Below are positions 48,901-58,406 of a stretch of DNA of 64,000 nt, piece by piece. Source of the DNA: Candidatus Tisiphia endosymbiont of Nemotelus nigrinus (GTDB lineage Bacteria; Pseudomonadota; Alphaproteobacteria; Rickettsiales; Rickettsiaceae); contig NZ_OZ032151.1 in the NCBI RefSeq assembly GCF_964026475.1, positions 558,001-622,000 on the forward strand, read 5' to 3'. Below the pieces are notes generated by a model. The model did not search any database. It had not been told where the DNA came from and worked only from the letters and a program-made list of their open reading frames with translations. Position numbers and translations under genes: made by a program. The stretch's first letter is position 1. Every line of letters starts with the position of its first letter.

Positions 48901-51900
48901 AAAGATACTAAAAAAAAGCTTGTCTTTCCTGATAAAAATGAGGCAATGAATGAAATGTTGACGACAAAACTCTACGTCTTAAAGATTCCAGCGTTATACG
49001 AAAATGCAATTAATAAGGAAAAATTCACTCAGATAGAAAAAGAACTTGAATTAAAAAGGGCAAAAACTACAGTAGATAAAATTATTTATGCATCTGAAAA
49101 TTATTCAGTATTAGATAAATCTCTTGTACAAAAAGTAGTCTTGGAGTTCGTTAATAAGTTAGATGAATTACCTGATAATGTTAAACTACAAACCATAATG
49201 CCAAATTCTGATTTGGGGAAAGCAATAAAAGAGATATCAGCACATGATAAGAGTAATGGAGATGCTATAAATAAGGCGTTGAACAAGTGGTGTAGCGAAA
49301 ATTTTGTAAGATTGATGGCAGAAAAAGCAACAAATGAACACGTATACAATTATGTTGACCCCCAGTTTCTTGTTGACTTTGCTGATAATATTCTTGAAAT
49401 GAGAGTTGCAATTAATGAACCTCTAGTAAGGGCTATAACCCTAGAACTAAGGAAAAAATTTATAGCTCAGTTGCCTTGTATAAAGGACTTAACAGATGAC
49501 GAATTAGTGAATATACTAAATCAAACTACTACACACACTGTAACAGAAATGATAAAATCAGCCGAAGCAAGGTCTGCTGGCTCTATAGCACCATCATCGT
49601 CGTCAGCAACAGCAACTACTACATCAGTAGGGGGAACACCACCAGCTTCTTCAGTAGGAGGAACATCACCACCACCACCATTACCGACGTCAGTAACAAC
49701 AACTACTACATCAGTAGGGGGAACACCACCAGCTTCTTCAGTAGTTAGAGCTAACAATCTTGCAAATCTTGCAAAATTAAAAGCGTCCTCCATAGGTATT
49801 ACTTCTGTACTTTCACCAAAGACTATACCACCAACTATACCTAATACAGAAATTGGTAAAAAATATTTTGAAAGTAAAGAATATAAGGAGTTTGTGGGGT
49901 CAAAGCATTTAGAACAGATAAAAAATAGAGTTCCAGCTTCAAAGAGGCTGGAAGCAATAATATTGCAGTATACTAAAAAAAGTTTTCAAGAAAAATTTCC
50001 TAAAGTAAGTGAAGAAAATTTTGAAAAGGCTTTGAGTATTATCAATGATGGAACTGAACCAGATGCAGAATATATAGGAATAGTGACGGATCTATGCGAT
50101 GTTCAAGATGAGGTGTCTGAAAAGATAGCTACGGATACTGCATTTATGAATGCCATAAAAAGTGTCAGCGTCGCATGTCATAAAATAATCGTATCGAAAG
50201 CTTCAGTTGTTCCTGGAGTTGTTTCTAGAGATGCTTCTGCAGGTACTTCTACAGTTGCCTCTGGAGATGGTTCTACAGTTGCTCCTGGAGATGGTTCTGC
50301 AGCTACTTCTACAGCTGGTTCTACAGTTGCCCCTGGAGATGGTTCTACAGCTACTCCTGGAGATGGTTCTGCAGCTACTTCTACAGTTGGGTCTACAGTT
50401 ACTCCTGGAGGTGGGGCTGCAGTTACTTCTACAGTTGGGTCTACAGTTACTCCTGGAGGTGGGGCTGCAGTTACTTCTACAGTTGGGTCTACAGTTACTC
50501 CTGGAGGTGGGGCTGCAGTTACTTCTACAGATGGGTCTACAGTTACTCCTGGAGGTGGGGCTGCAGTTACCTCTACAGATGGGTCTACAGTTACTCCTGG
50601 AGGTGGGGCTGCAGTTACTTCTACAGATGGGTCTACAGTTACTCCTGGAGGTGGGGCTGCAGTTACCTCTACAGATGGGTCTACAGTTACTCCTGGAGGT
50701 GGGGCTGCAGTTACCTCTACAGATGGGTCTACAATTATTCCTGGAGGTGGAGCTGCAGTTACTTCTACAGATGGGTCTATAATTACTCCTGGAGGTACAG
50801 CTACTTCTGGAGATGGTTCTAAAAGTGAATCTGAAGATAAGTCTGAAGTTAATTCAGAGACTAATCATGAAGATAAGTTTAAAAATAAGTTGGAAGGGGA
50901 ATCTAAAGAAGATAAAGAGGAGTCCAAAGAGGAGCCTATAGCTGACTCAGAACCTAAACAGGAACCTATAGCTGATCCAGCCCCTGAACTTAAAACGGAA
51001 TCTATAACTACAACTGAACCTGTTGTAGAAACCATATCTAAAGTGGTTGATAGGGCATACAACTACCTTAATACGCTATTATATTTAGGTTCTATAAAAA
51101 ATAATAATATCTTCGATAGAATAGCCGCACTAAGCAGCATTATAGGGGCTGGTGACGAGGATCAAGCCTTGGCAAAAGGCTTATGGATTAGTGGTCTATA
51201 TGGCAGAAGTAAACAAGGAAAATTACAAAACATAGATAGTTATCGAGGATGTACTAAAGGTATAACTATTGGTTTTGACATTGAATTAGGAGAAGATTTA
51301 TTAGGAATTGCTTATCGTAATACGCAGTCAAAGTTTCAGTTTAGAGTGGAAAGTAACGATAAAATCAACGTATCAAGCCATGATATTTCCTTATATGGTC
51401 ATAAGACTTTAGGAAAAGCCTTTGCGTTACAAGGAGTTATATCAGCTGCTCGCAATGATAGTACTATTAAAGCAACCCGGACTATAGGAAATGTTCGTTA
51501 TAACAGTTCAGGCGAATATGGGAATTATAGTTATAATGTTGAAACATTATTAAGCTATACTATAAGAACTAATAATGGCATCACTATTATACCTAATATA
51601 GGTTTGAGATATGGCTGGTCACAAAACGGCATCTATAATGAAATCATTGATACACAAAATATTTCCACATCTCTTAAGTTACAAAGTTCCTTTTCTGGTA
51701 CAATTGGTACTAGAGTGGTTTTATTACCACTGCAGATTACTGATTCTATAACAATTAAACCTTCACTGTATGGGGCTATTACACAAAATTTCAATCACAA
51801 AAACCAAAAAGTAACTAGTGAGATAAATTGGGGACATAATAGTATAGCGCAAACTACTACCATAGCAGCTCAACCTAAAATAAATTATAACATAGGTGCT

Positions 51901-52011
51901 AATATTCTTATCGAGAGAAAAAATGCTAAACTATTAGTGGAATATAATTGCTACCTACAGAAGAAATATCAAAGCCACCAAGGCTCTATTAAAATTAAGT
52001 TTACTTTCTAA
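45934..52011 (+). CDS. sca2: Giant Sca-family autotransporter, Sca2-like
   Basis: 2025 aa. An extended signal peptide (about 1-38) ends SPIMALGG. The passenger has a K/E-rich helical region, a polyproline tract (PPPPPPPPPP, about 283-293), five 28-aa repeats starting TPPSLRAGDTG (46840-47259), a helical region, a second tract of three P8 runs separated by SS (48301-48390), more helical sequence, and a 16-aa repeat array STVTPGGGAAVTST (50392-50800). The last 285 residues (from about 1740, GLWISGLYGRSKQG) form an autotransporter beta-barrel ending in F. Proline-rich tracts between helical domains match Sca2, the Rickettsia formin-like actin nucleator. I could not confirm a WH2 motif, so Sca2 identity is likely, not certain. 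Confidence 0.88.
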   Translation: MLKNFISLFKINNKVESIKILLLIFMLGCVVGSPIMALGGGASDKENESDDDGWGDDGYNNRVNKAPTGGTQYNISDLATTFWGQDKSTVTIESDKLKASKIQAEQRSKEQKLKQQKEDKEKEYLVESKVKEFKSLTIAQRVQLLKEIKRKNPEIIDQLVLSLNINNIKTTETTESEKIKYKKSKVSNKNEDPSLADLRKALKKNRAVESDEEGKEEEKPKLNKLASNPMFNEAQKKMEIFLKTTRPSIEKAEEIKNTAAEKAPKETKAAEVKGADKKESAPPPPPPPPPPFFGTPTGATTKTPPSLRAGDTGIAAAVVKSIPPAGTNTETPPSLRAGDTGIAAAVVKSISPAGTNTETPPSLRAGDTGIAAAVVKSISPAGTNTETPPSLRAGDTGIAAAVVKSIPPAGTNTETPPSLRAGDTGIAAAVVKSTPHAGANTKTPPSLSTGDTDIVSRTKRSTPSDSGTPSSLKTPPGSATPSGTVPISVKSTLLNRMGTFITPKSGLKDITSQKIISTSVSEIPNELESPLLRFAYSLAQGDNKNVGIIKKEAENFCDNISDKGLEALIFDNNIPEDVDRRLNVYLKEKGIIQEEKQIKLEYKDIGTSKLLAAVQEYAPDKVKDIVPKLQKWVDDHVLEIRGDQNIPNDTKNKILSAAGRNEVVNGLLSINRIKDTTQNQKSWTGDVEYPLKSLPNVTADKLASFPLTFMNKLNEELMKEGIIHTEIKDKGVMAKMLNLVSVGNLKPMISIITSDPEPLGDMLNLKPKESGGDTSIAPSSSIITPPAPSSSPPPPPPPPSSPPPPPPPPSSPPPPPPPPHRSTGISAFSPSAIPSSFELALKKLEKKYPELYKLYSAKMTSPVGKDRTVGTDKKKVSDIATPPLDPTTDAGRTYKLHYTTGNAMFDKIDMEAIPKVIRHKTIERVMRILSEKEEPLTAEQVLSFFSNKMDSLVEQEAEKVIDELARDPFVTSNAGPRLTKELKDIESWKKDTKKKLVFPDKNEAMNEMLTTKLYVLKIPALYENAINKEKFTQIEKELELKRAKTTVDKIIYASENYSVLDKSLVQKVVLEFVNKLDELPDNVKLQTIMPNSDLGKAIKEISAHDKSNGDAINKALNKWCSENFVRLMAEKATNEHVYNYVDPQFLVDFADNILEMRVAINEPLVRAITLELRKKFIAQLPCIKDLTDDELVNILNQTTTHTVTEMIKSAEARSAGSIAPSSSSATATTTSVGGTPPASSVGGTSPPPPLPTSVTTTTTSVGGTPPASSVVRANNLANLAKLKASSIGITSVLSPKTIPPTIPNTEIGKKYFESKEYKEFVGSKHLEQIKNRVPASKRLEAIILQYTKKSFQEKFPKVSEENFEKALSIINDGTEPDAEYIGIVTDLCDVQDEVSEKIATDTAFMNAIKSVSVACHKIIVSKASVVPGVVSRDASAGTSTVASGDGSTVAPGDGSAATSTAGSTVAPGDGSTATPGDGSAATSTVGSTVTPGGGAAVTSTVGSTVTPGGGAAVTSTVGSTVTPGGGAAVTSTDGSTVTPGGGAAVTSTDGSTVTPGGGAAVTSTDGSTVTPGGGAAVTSTDGSTVTPGGGAAVTSTDGSTIIPGGGAAVTSTDGSIITPGGTATSGDGSKSESEDKSEVNSETNHEDKFKNKLEGESKEDKEESKEEPIADSEPKQEPIADPAPELKTESITTTEPVVETISKVVDRAYNYLNTLLYLGSIKNNNIFDRIAALSSIIGAGDEDQALAKGLWISGLYGRSKQGKLQNIDSYRGCTKGITIGFDIELGEDLLGIAYRNTQSKFQFRVESNDKINVSSHDISLYGHKTLGKAFALQGVISAARNDSTIKATRTIGNVRYNSSGEYGNYSYNVETLLSYTIRTNNGITIIPNIGLRYGWSQNGIYNEIIDTQNISTSLKLQSSFSGTIGTRVVLLPLQITDSITIKPSLYGAITQNFNHKNQKVTSEINWGHNSIAQTTTIAAQPKINYNIGANILIERKNAKLLVEYNCYLQKKYQSHQGSIKIKFTF
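46840..47259 (+). repeat. Five 84-bp tandem repeats in the autotransporter
   Basis: Units start at 46840, 46924, 47008, 47092 and 47176 and are nearly identical, with a degenerate sixth from 47260. Each encodes 28 aa (TPPSLRAGDTGIAAAVVKS plus a variable linker PPAGTNTE). High DNA identity implies recent expansion. Confidence 0.95.
50392..50800 (+). repeat. 48-bp tandem repeats before the autotransporter barrel
   Basis: Units of 48 bp start at 50392 and every 48 bases to 50728, with a partial one at 50776. Seven encode STVTPGGGAAVTST plus VG or DG, the eighth STIIPGGG. Earlier, more diverged PGDGS units run from about 50260. The array forms a flexible linker between passenger and barrel. Confidence 0.95.
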
Positions 52012-52092
52012 TAAACTTATTGATAATTAAAGCAAATCTGGGATAAAAATGATCCCTTATTTGCGTAGCATATAATATTAATTAATAATATA

Positions 52093-53463
52093 ATGATTTG
52101 GTCAGCAAAGGGCTTAAGTAGTGCGTTGAATATAAAGGTACATCCTGATATTCATGGCGGACAAATTCAGTTCAATTCTAATTCCGTTACAGATGGTGAT
52201 TTGTTCATTGCTCTTAAAGGGGCTAGTGATGGACATAATTATGCATTACATGCTCTAGAACGTGGGGCAAATGCGGTAATTATTAGCCAAGAAATAGAGG
52301 GGCTGCCTGAGACCAAAGCAATTAAGGTATCTGATACCTTAGCCGCTTTGCATCAGATGGCAGAGTATAAACGCAAGAAATCTCAAGCAAAGTTTATTGG
52401 TATTACTGGTAGTAGTGGTAAAACGGGGACTAAAGAAGCAATCAAAACTGTACTAAGTTATTTTGGTTCTACTTTTGCTAGTCGAGGAAATTTTAATAAC
52501 CACCTTGGCGTGCCTATAAATCTTGCTTCTATGCCTGATGATATAGAATATGCTGTTTTTGAAATGGGTATGAATCATCCAGGAGAAATAAGAGAGCTGA
52601 CAAAAATGATTAGACCTAATATATCAGTCATTACTACAATATCGGAAGCTCATCTTGAATTTTTTCAGTCTCAACTGCATCTGGTTGATGCTAAATGTGA
52701 GATTTTTGAAGGAATGTCAGAAGATGGCATAGCTATTATAGATTTAGATAGTCCATATTATAACCGAATTTTACATAATCTTGAGCAATTATCGATTAAT
52801 AATATATATAGTTTTGGTAAATCACCATATGCAGATTCTAGTTTAACATCGTATGAACAGATTGGACAACAAGTCCGTTTACGTTATTCGATCCATAACA
52901 GTAAAATAGATATCAATATTCCTCTTGTACCAGAACATTATGCTAGAAATTATACTATCGCTCTCCAGATATCAGCCATATTGAACTTAGATATTAATGT
53001 AGCAGCAAGCCAATTAAGCAAAATAGTATTAATGGATGGACGGGGTAAGTTAATCAATGCCAAATATCATGGTCAGGACTACCAAATTATTTGTGATTAT
53101 TATAATGCCAATCCAGAATCAGTAAAAGCTGCTTTATTATATCTGAAACAGCTTAGTGGAGAAAAAAAAGTTGCTATAATAGGTAATATGTTAGAATTGG
53201 GAGACAATTCGATAAAATTGCACAAGGATTTAGTACCAGCAATTCTCGACTCTGGTGCTAACAGAGTTTTTTTAGTTGGCAATTATACCAAATATATCTA
53301 TCAATCTTTGCCAGAAGAAATAGAAAAATTACATTTTGATAATGTTGATCTATTAATAGAAAACTTAAGTAAATTACTTAAGGGCAATGAATTAATCTTA
53401 ATAAAAGGGTCAAACAGTACCCAACTTAGTAAAATCATCCAATTTTTTGAGCTACATCAGTGA
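52093..53463 (+). CDS. murF: UDP-MurNAc-tripeptide--D-Ala-D-Ala ligase
   Basis: 456 aa. It adds D-Ala-D-Ala to the peptidoglycan precursor in the cytoplasm. Mur-ligase domains are in order: N-terminal substrate domain ([20 protein letters not shown]), central ATPase with [15 protein letters not shown] (about 108-122) and [12 protein letters not shown], and C-terminal domain with [14 protein letters not shown] and KGSNST. Its stop overlaps the mraY start by 4 bases. Confidence 0.97.
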   Translation: MIWSAKGLSSALNIKVHPDIHGGQIQFNSNSVTDGDLFIALKGASDGHNYALHALERGANAVIISQEIEGLPETKAIKVSDTLAALHQMAEYKRKKSQAKFIGITGSSGKTGTKEAIKTVLSYFGSTFASRGNFNNHLGVPINLASMPDDIEYAVFEMGMNHPGEIRELTKMIRPNISVITTISEAHLEFFQSQLHLVDAKCEIFEGMSEDGIAIIDLDSPYYNRILHNLEQLSINNIYSFGKSPYADSSLTSYEQIGQQVRLRYSIHNSKIDINIPLVPEHYARNYTIALQISAILNLDINVAASQLSKIVLMDGRGKLINAKYHGQDYQIICDYYNANPESVKAALLYLKQLSGEKKVAIIGNMLELGDNSIKLHKDLVPAILDSGANRVFLVGNYTKYIYQSLPEEIEKLHFDNVDLLIENLSKLLKGNELILIKGSNSTQLSKIIQFFELHQ

Positions 53464-54545
53464 TCTATAACCTTCTTGCCCCCTATATACATAAGTTGCA
53501 TATCGCAAATTTATTCCACTATATTACTTTCCGTATCGGACTTGCCATATTATTTAGTTTGACTATTTCTTTTTTGATAGGACCTAGGATAATTAGAATC
53601 TTACGAAATTTACAAAAATATGGTCAACCAATTCGTGACGACGGACCGGAAACCCACAAAATAAAAGTAGGAACACCCACCATGGGGGGGATAATGATTA
53701 TTCTCACCGTTTGCCTTTCTACGCTCTTATTTTCTGACCTTACTAATAAATATATATGGATAGTGTTATTTGTCTTTGTTAGCTTTGGTATACTTGGTTT
53801 TATGGATGATTACGCCAAAGTAACAAAAAACCACCATAACGGAGTTAGTGGCAAGAAAAAATTATTATTTCAGTTCACTATCTGTCTAATTGCTTGTTTG
53901 CTACTAAGGGATACCAATAACCAAGGAAATAATCTGCTTACTATTCCATTTTTTAAGAATTTATTGATTGATTTAGGATTGTTTTATATCCCCTTTAGTA
54001 TGTTTGTTATAGTTGGAGCATCAAATGCAGTGAATTTAACTGATGGTCTTGATGGTCTTGCCATAGTGCCTATTGCTATTACCGCAGGTTCTTTTACTTT
54101 AATTATTTACTTGGTGGGTAATAGTTTCTATGCAAGTTATCTGCAAATTATTTATGTACCAAACATTTCTGAATTAACTATCTTCTGTGCTTCAATTGTT
54201 GGTGCTAGCCTAGGATTTCTATGGTTTAATGCCCAACCAGCAGAAGTCTTTATGGGAGATACTGGCAGCCTAAGTCTCGGCGGTGCTCTTGGTATTGTTA
54301 GCGTTATTGCCAAACATGAATTTGTACTAGCAATTATTGGCGGGTTATTTGTTATTGAAACCTTATCAGTAATTATTCAAGTATATTATTTTAAAGCCAC
54401 CCGGGGTAAAAGAATTTTTAAAATGGCTCCTTTACACCACCATTTTGAAAAACATGGCTGGTCAGAATCAAAAGTTGTGATACGTTTTTGGATTATAGCT
54501 ATAATATTTGCTCTAATTGGTTTATCTTCACTAAAACTGAGATAG
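53460..54545 (+). CDS. mraY: Phospho-MurNAc-pentapeptide transferase
   Basis: 361 aa, GTG start overlapping murF. A ten-helix inner-membrane enzyme that makes lipid I. Hallmarks: [27 protein letters not shown] (catalytic Asp pair), [26 protein letters not shown] and the histidine motif [13 protein letters not shown]. The murF-mraY order is the classic cell-wall gene arrangement; no further mur genes follow here. Confidence 0.98.
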   Translation: MIYNLLAPYIHKLHIANLFHYITFRIGLAILFSLTISFLIGPRIIRILRNLQKYGQPIRDDGPETHKIKVGTPTMGGIMIILTVCLSTLLFSDLTNKYIWIVLFVFVSFGILGFMDDYAKVTKNHHNGVSGKKKLLFQFTICLIACLLLRDTNNQGNNLLTIPFFKNLLIDLGLFYIPFSMFVIVGASNAVNLTDGLDGLAIVPIAITAGSFTLIIYLVGNSFYASYLQIIYVPNISELTIFCASIVGASLGFLWFNAQPAEVFMGDTGSLSLGGALGIVSVIAKHEFVLAIIGGLFVIETLSVIIQVYYFKATRGKRIFKMAPLHHHFEKHGWSESKVVIRFWIIAIIFALIGLSSLKLR

Positions 54546-55091
54546 GAAAATTATCACGTAGTATAGACTGACTAGTATTATTCCGTCTATTAGTGAGGAA
54601 CGTTGCCACACTACGTCATTGCGAGGAGCTACTTTAGTAGCTACGAAGCAATCCAAAAAGTTATTAGAAATAGAAATGGATTGCCACGACCACTCTCGTG
54701 GTCTCGCGATGATGGTTGTTCGTTCTTATAACCTAGCACTACAGTTGTAAACTGAAATCATAGAAAATTTGAGGGTTTTCTTTACAATATGGTTTCTAGT
54801 TTTTGAAATCTACAACTGTAGTGTTAGAATGAGTCCCAAAACGTGATTCATCAAAAAAATACAAGTAACTGTCCGGATTATTTATTACTTTCTCTTTAAT
54901 TTTTTTTTTAATTCTTCATGTGTTTTTTTATTCTGTTAGAGAATATTATTATCCCTCTCACCTTTCTTTCAAATACTTTCTTATCTTCCTTACATCAATG
55001 TTACTTATGGTATCTGAACACGGGAATACTGCAAAATTGCTCAAAACCAATTCTTCAAAACATTTTAGCATAAGATCTTGCCCGCAAACTA
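54546..55091. repeat. Repeat-rich region between mraY and an IS
   Basis: A palindromic element lies at about 54613-54712 (ACGTCATTGCGAGGAGCTAC, ACGAAGCAATCC, then GGATTGCCACGACC and GTCTCGCGATGA). A second, MITE-like one spans 54733-54827 with arms CTAGCACTACAGTTGTA and TACAACTGTAGTGTTAG. On the minus strand, 54958-55085 encodes CFEELVLSNFAVFPCSDTISN, cut off by the IS; I cannot identify it. Confidence 0.65.
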
Positions 55092-55947
55092 GGTTCTGTG
55101 AAGTTTTGTAAAAAAATAAATTAAAAAGAAGGAGAGGTAGTGTATTTTCTATTTTAGACAATCAAAAACACTACCGGAATGAATTATCATATAAAAATCA
55201 GAGAATGGCAACAAATTATTGAAATATTAAGAAAAAGAAAAGATATAAAAACAAGAAATGAGGATAAGCTTAGACGATTTATTGAAGCAATATGGTACAT
55301 AACACGTTCAGGATGCCAATGGCGGTTGTTACCGAGTGTTTATGGTTCATGGCGAGCAGTGCATATGAGGTTTAAAACTTGGTCTAATAAAGGAATATGG
55401 ACCGATTTGTTTGAGCAAGTACAAGCTAATCCTGACATGGAATCAACAATGATTGACGCTACTATAGTTCGTGCCCATGCATGCTCAGCAGGTTATAAAA
55501 AAGATAGCCAAGATCAAGAAGCTTTAGGGCGTAGTAAAGGAGGTTTTACTACTAAAATCCATGCCTTAGTTGACGCTCTTGGTAATCCTTTAAAGTTTAT
55601 TTTAACTGCAGGTCAAAGACATGACATTACACAAGCCAACTCATTGGTTAAAGATATTAAAAATACTATGCTCCTTGCCGATAAGGCATATGATAGCAAT
55701 GCTTTTATTGAGCAGCTTGAAGAGCAAAATTGTATAGCTGTTATTCCATCAAAAAAGAACCGAAAACAGCAAAGGGAGTACGATAAACATATCTATAAAG
55801 AACGTCATTCGATCGAATGTTTTTTTGGTAAAATTAAACATTTTAGACGAATTTTTTCGAGATTTGATAAAACTGCTACTGCTTTCTTGTCTTTTTTGCA
55901 ATTTGTTGGAGCTTTTATATGGCTTCGTTAGAAAACTTCACAGAACC
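55092..55947 (+). mobile_element. IS5-family (IS427-type) insertion sequence, 856 bp
   Basis: Terminal inverted repeats GGTTCTGTGAAGTTTT (55092-55107) and AAAACTTCACAGAACC (55932-55947), flanked by TA on both sides, which is a typical target duplication of the IS427 group. It carries one transposase and lies beside a group II intron remnant. Confidence 0.92.
55179..55931 (+). CDS. IS5-family (IS427-type) transposase
   Basis: 250 aa. The N-terminal region RRFIEAIWYITRSGCQWRLLPSVYGSWRAVHMRFKTW is typical of this group. DDE residues are D93 (MIDATIVRAH), D168 (LADKAYDS) and E213 (HSIECFFGKIKHFRRI). It is in one reading frame (no programmed shift) and seems intact. The stop codon is reached just before the right inverted repeat. 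Confidence 0.95.
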   Translation: MNYHIKIREWQQIIEILRKRKDIKTRNEDKLRRFIEAIWYITRSGCQWRLLPSVYGSWRAVHMRFKTWSNKGIWTDLFEQVQANPDMESTMIDATIVRAHACSAGYKKDSQDQEALGRSKGGFTTKIHALVDALGNPLKFILTAGQRHDITQANSLVKDIKNTMLLADKAYDSNAFIEQLEEQNCIAVIPSKKNRKQQREYDKHIYKERHSIECFFGKIKHFRRIFSRFDKTATAFLSFLQFVGAFIWLR

Positions 55948-56018
55948 TAGGTAATAGAAGTAAATATCCTACGAAGAAATAATCGATTCATAGCCAAAAA
56001 AATTATGTTTTCACTAGA

Positions 56019-56052
56019 ACCTGTAAGACTAATGCACCTTATCTTGACACAC
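56019..56052 (-). mobile_element. Group II intron remnant (5' end only)
   Basis: The 56 bases 56019-56074 align without gaps to 186-241 (52 identical). They comprise intron start (GTGTG at 56052-56048, minus strand, then 29 bases of domain I) plus 22 bases of upstream exon. Everything after the first 30-odd intron bases is missing, and an IS lies 70 bp away. Confidence 0.75.
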
Positions 56053-56493
56053 CCCCACTTTTTTGAACAGAGCCGTTTTTTGATAGTGCTGATTTAGTTC
56101 TATTTCGGTCTTCTTCTATTTTTTTTACAAAGTTGGTAGTTGTGGTAGGAGAGATTCCTTCGTTCTTTTTTTGATCGATTTGTTTAGCATTCAATATAAT
56201 AGGTTTACTATCTACATGCTCCGAAAGACCGTATTGTCCAACATTTTTGCCAGTTAATGCATAAGTTATATAATATACCATATATTTTACAAAATTGCTA
56301 ATCCCACCGATAGAATGAGCTTCTAACTGAAACCACGTCTTACCATATTTTGTTTTGCCAACTAAAAACTCTCTAAATAATTTTGCCAGCTTGAATTAAC
56401 GCATCGGACTCAGCCTTATTGCTCCTATTGAGAAGAAAAACGCTCTTTAACTAGCCCTAATCTATAGTACATACTCTCATTGTAGAGCTTCAT
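56039..56493 (-). pseudogene. Unidentified gene remnant ended by intron fragment
   Basis: On the minus strand, an ATG at 56493 starts MKLYNESMYYRLGLVKERF. After two frame changes (near 56440 and 56395) the product continues KLFREFLVGKTKYGKTWFQLEAHSIGGIS, then VKYMVYYITYALTGKN, VDSKPIILNAKQIDQKK and ends in the intron remnant. The amphipathic and membrane-like segments are coherent across the shifts, so it was once a longer gene. Family not recognised. Confidence 0.6.
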
Positions 56494-56512
56494 ACCTTAT
56501 AAAGGCAAAAAA

Positions 56513-57235
56513 TCAACTTTCACCTAATAATATTTGGTTTTGCAACTTAAATAGATCATAGGCAGCACACCTGGCCAATTTTAGCATATCATAAAATTGT
56601 TCTTCGGAAAAGGTTTTTTTTTCAGCTGTGCTTTGAATTTCTATTATATTTCCATTGCCTGCAAAAACAAAATTGGCATCTACTTCGGCATTGCTATCCT
56701 CTAGGTAATCAAGATCAACTATTGTCTGCCCCTTATATATACCACATGAAATAGCAGCTACTTGACTAATTAAAGGATTAGTCTTAAGCACCTGCCTAGC
56801 AACTAATGATCTAATTGCTAGATGAAGCGCAATATAACTACCTGTAATTGCTGCTGTTCTAGTTCCGCCATCGGCATTAATTACATCACAATCAAGGATG
56901 ATTTGTTTCTCTCCCAAGGCTTTTAGATCAATTGCTGTACGCATCGATCTGCCAATTAGCCTTTGAATTTCCTGTGTTCTACCTGATTGTTTTCCTTGTG
57001 TCGATTCACGCTTGACACGTTGGTGAGTTGAACGTGGTAACATACCATACTCAGCACTTATCCAGCCTTGATTTTGCCCACGCAAAAATGGCGGGACACT
57101 TGTTTCGTAGGTTGCACTACATATTACATGGGTATTGCCAAACTTAACAAGACACGAACCATCAGCGTTAAGCAGAGCTGAAGGTTCAATTGAAATATTA
57201 CGTAATTGATTATTTTTTCTATCAAAAGCTCTCAT
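56513..57235 (-). CDS. rph: Ribonuclease PH
   Basis: 240 aa. A phosphorolytic 3'-5' exonuclease that trims tRNA 3' ends. Signatures: [87 protein letters not shown] and [17 protein letters not shown]. Full length. Divergent from grpE, with a 92-bp shared control region. Confidence 0.97.
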   Translation of the reverse strand: MRAFDRKNNQLRNISIEPSALLNADGSCLVKFGNTHVICSATYETSVPPFLRGQNQGWISAEYGMLPRSTHQRVKRESTQGKQSGRTQEIQRLIGRSMRTAIDLKALGEKQIILDCDVINADGGTRTAAITGSYIALHLAIRSLVARQVLKTNPLISQVAAISCGIYKGQTIVDLDYLEDSNAEVDANFVFAGNGNIIEIQSTAEKKTFSEEQFYDMLKLARCAAYDLFKLQNQILLGES

Positions 57236-57259
57236 ATGTTATTACTTAATTAAAATTGA

Positions 57260-57287
57260 CTTGAAAATACAAAGCTTTACACTATAT
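57260..57287 (+). promoter_or_regulatory. Possible heat-shock (sigma-32) promoter for grpE
   Basis: CTTGAAA (57260-57266), 13 bases, then CACTATAT (57280-57287). The -35 equals the sigma-32 consensus; the -10 matches about 6 of 8 positions of CCCCATNT. It lies 41 bases upstream of the grpE ATG. Suggestive only. Confidence 0.4.
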
Positions 57288-57327
57288 GTTAAGAAAGTAG
57301 ATTTTTGCAAGGAAAAAGGCTGTAAAT

Positions 57328-57909
57328 ATGGAAAAACAACAAAAGAACAATAGTAATAATCAGGAAATTGATACTAACTCTGATGAACAACTACTAAATG
57401 AAGTAGAAAACCAGTCTTCTGATACCCTAGTTCTACAAGATAGATTGGAAGAGATTGTTAGTTTGAAAAGTCAAATTGAGACTTTACAGGATAAATTGCT
57501 AAGGACAATAGCTGAATCTGACAATAATAGGAAACGTCTAGAAAAATCAATTGAAGAAGCAAAAAATTATGCCATTTTTTCTTTTGCTAAAGATTTGCTC
57601 AGTGTTAACGACAATCTTGCTAGAGCTTTGGAGCATAAGCCACAAAATATGGCAGGAGATATATCCAGTATTATTACTGGCGTAGAAATGACTAAAGGTG
57701 AGTTGACTAGCATATTACAAAAGCACGGTCTAGAGTCAATAGAACCATCATTAGGGGAAAAGTTTGATTACAATATACATCATGCAATTTCACAAATAGT
57801 ATCAGATGAACATGAGCAAGATAGCATCATGGCAGTTATGCAATCAGGTTATAAGATAAAAGACCGATTACTTAGACCTGCTATAGTACAAGTATCGAAG
57901 AAAATATAG
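57328..57909 (+). CDS. grpE: Nucleotide exchange factor GrpE
   Basis: 193 aa. Releases ADP from DnaK in the heat-shock chaperone cycle. A disordered N/Q-rich start (about 1-40) leads to the long dimerising helix (LKSQIETLQDKLLRTIAESDNNRKRLEKSIEEAKNYAIFSFAKDLL) and the C-terminal beta domain (HGLESIEPSLGEKFDYNIHHAISQ... VMQSGYKIKDRLLRPAIVQVSKK). AAGGAAAAAGG precedes the start. dnaK is not in the window. Confidence 0.97.
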   Translation: MEKQQKNNSNNQEIDTNSDEQLLNEVENQSSDTLVLQDRLEEIVSLKSQIETLQDKLLRTIAESDNNRKRLEKSIEEAKNYAIFSFAKDLLSVNDNLARALEHKPQNMAGDISSIITGVEMTKGELTSILQKHGLESIEPSLGEKFDYNIHHAISQIVSDEHEQDSIMAVMQSGYKIKDRLLRPAIVQVSKKI

Positions 57910-57910
57910 C

Positions 57911-57948
57911 TAGACACTTATATCTTTAAATTATGATATAAGTGTCTA
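57911..57948. repeat. 38-nt perfect hairpin, copy 2
   Basis: Identical to 9033-9070: a 14-bp stem around an AT loop, directly after the grpE stop codon. It may serve as a transcription end, but has no T-tract. Confidence 0.85.
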
Positions 57949-58406
57949 ATTCATTAAGGCTCTAGGAGCATAACTGTTGAAAGTTAAAAGCCATAATTCT
58001 CCTACTTTTTGACGTTTTGCCTTAATTAGTCACAAATTACATTTTAATAACTTGCACAAGGGTTACATTCTCACTAGAGTCAGCTTGTTTGTCGCAAAAC
58101 CTTACACTTGCTGGTATTAAATTTTTTAACCCTATATTTATTTTAATGTGTTTATCGTGTGCCTTGCCACCAAGATTTAACCCGGATATTGCATGATAGA
58201 AATGAACCAATTGTGCTAGCCCTTGTCTCATGAGGGCTACAGGCTAAAATATATAAAATTTTAAATATACAATTTGTATTTTTGTGCAATTCTTCCAAAC
58301 TCCTTATATTACAAAGGGTTCATAGGTAAATCTTGATACCTTCATGCAATATCCGGGCTAAGGGGATTACTAATGGGGGCTAAAATCTCATGACGACATA
58401 CCCTAG
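57949..58406. other. Gap with one doubtful small ORF
   Basis: A minus-strand frame at 58037-58231 (64 codons, MRQGLAQLVHFYHAISGLNL...) has protein-like composition but no recognised family and no clear ribosome-binding site; it may be a gene remnant. The rest is AT-rich and unremarkable up to the IS481-type element. Confidence 0.4.

Noticed and set aside
54546..55091. tRNA or small RNA in the repeat hairpins
   Set aside because: Hairpins match repeat families; no TTCGA arm or tRNA fold found here or in other gaps.
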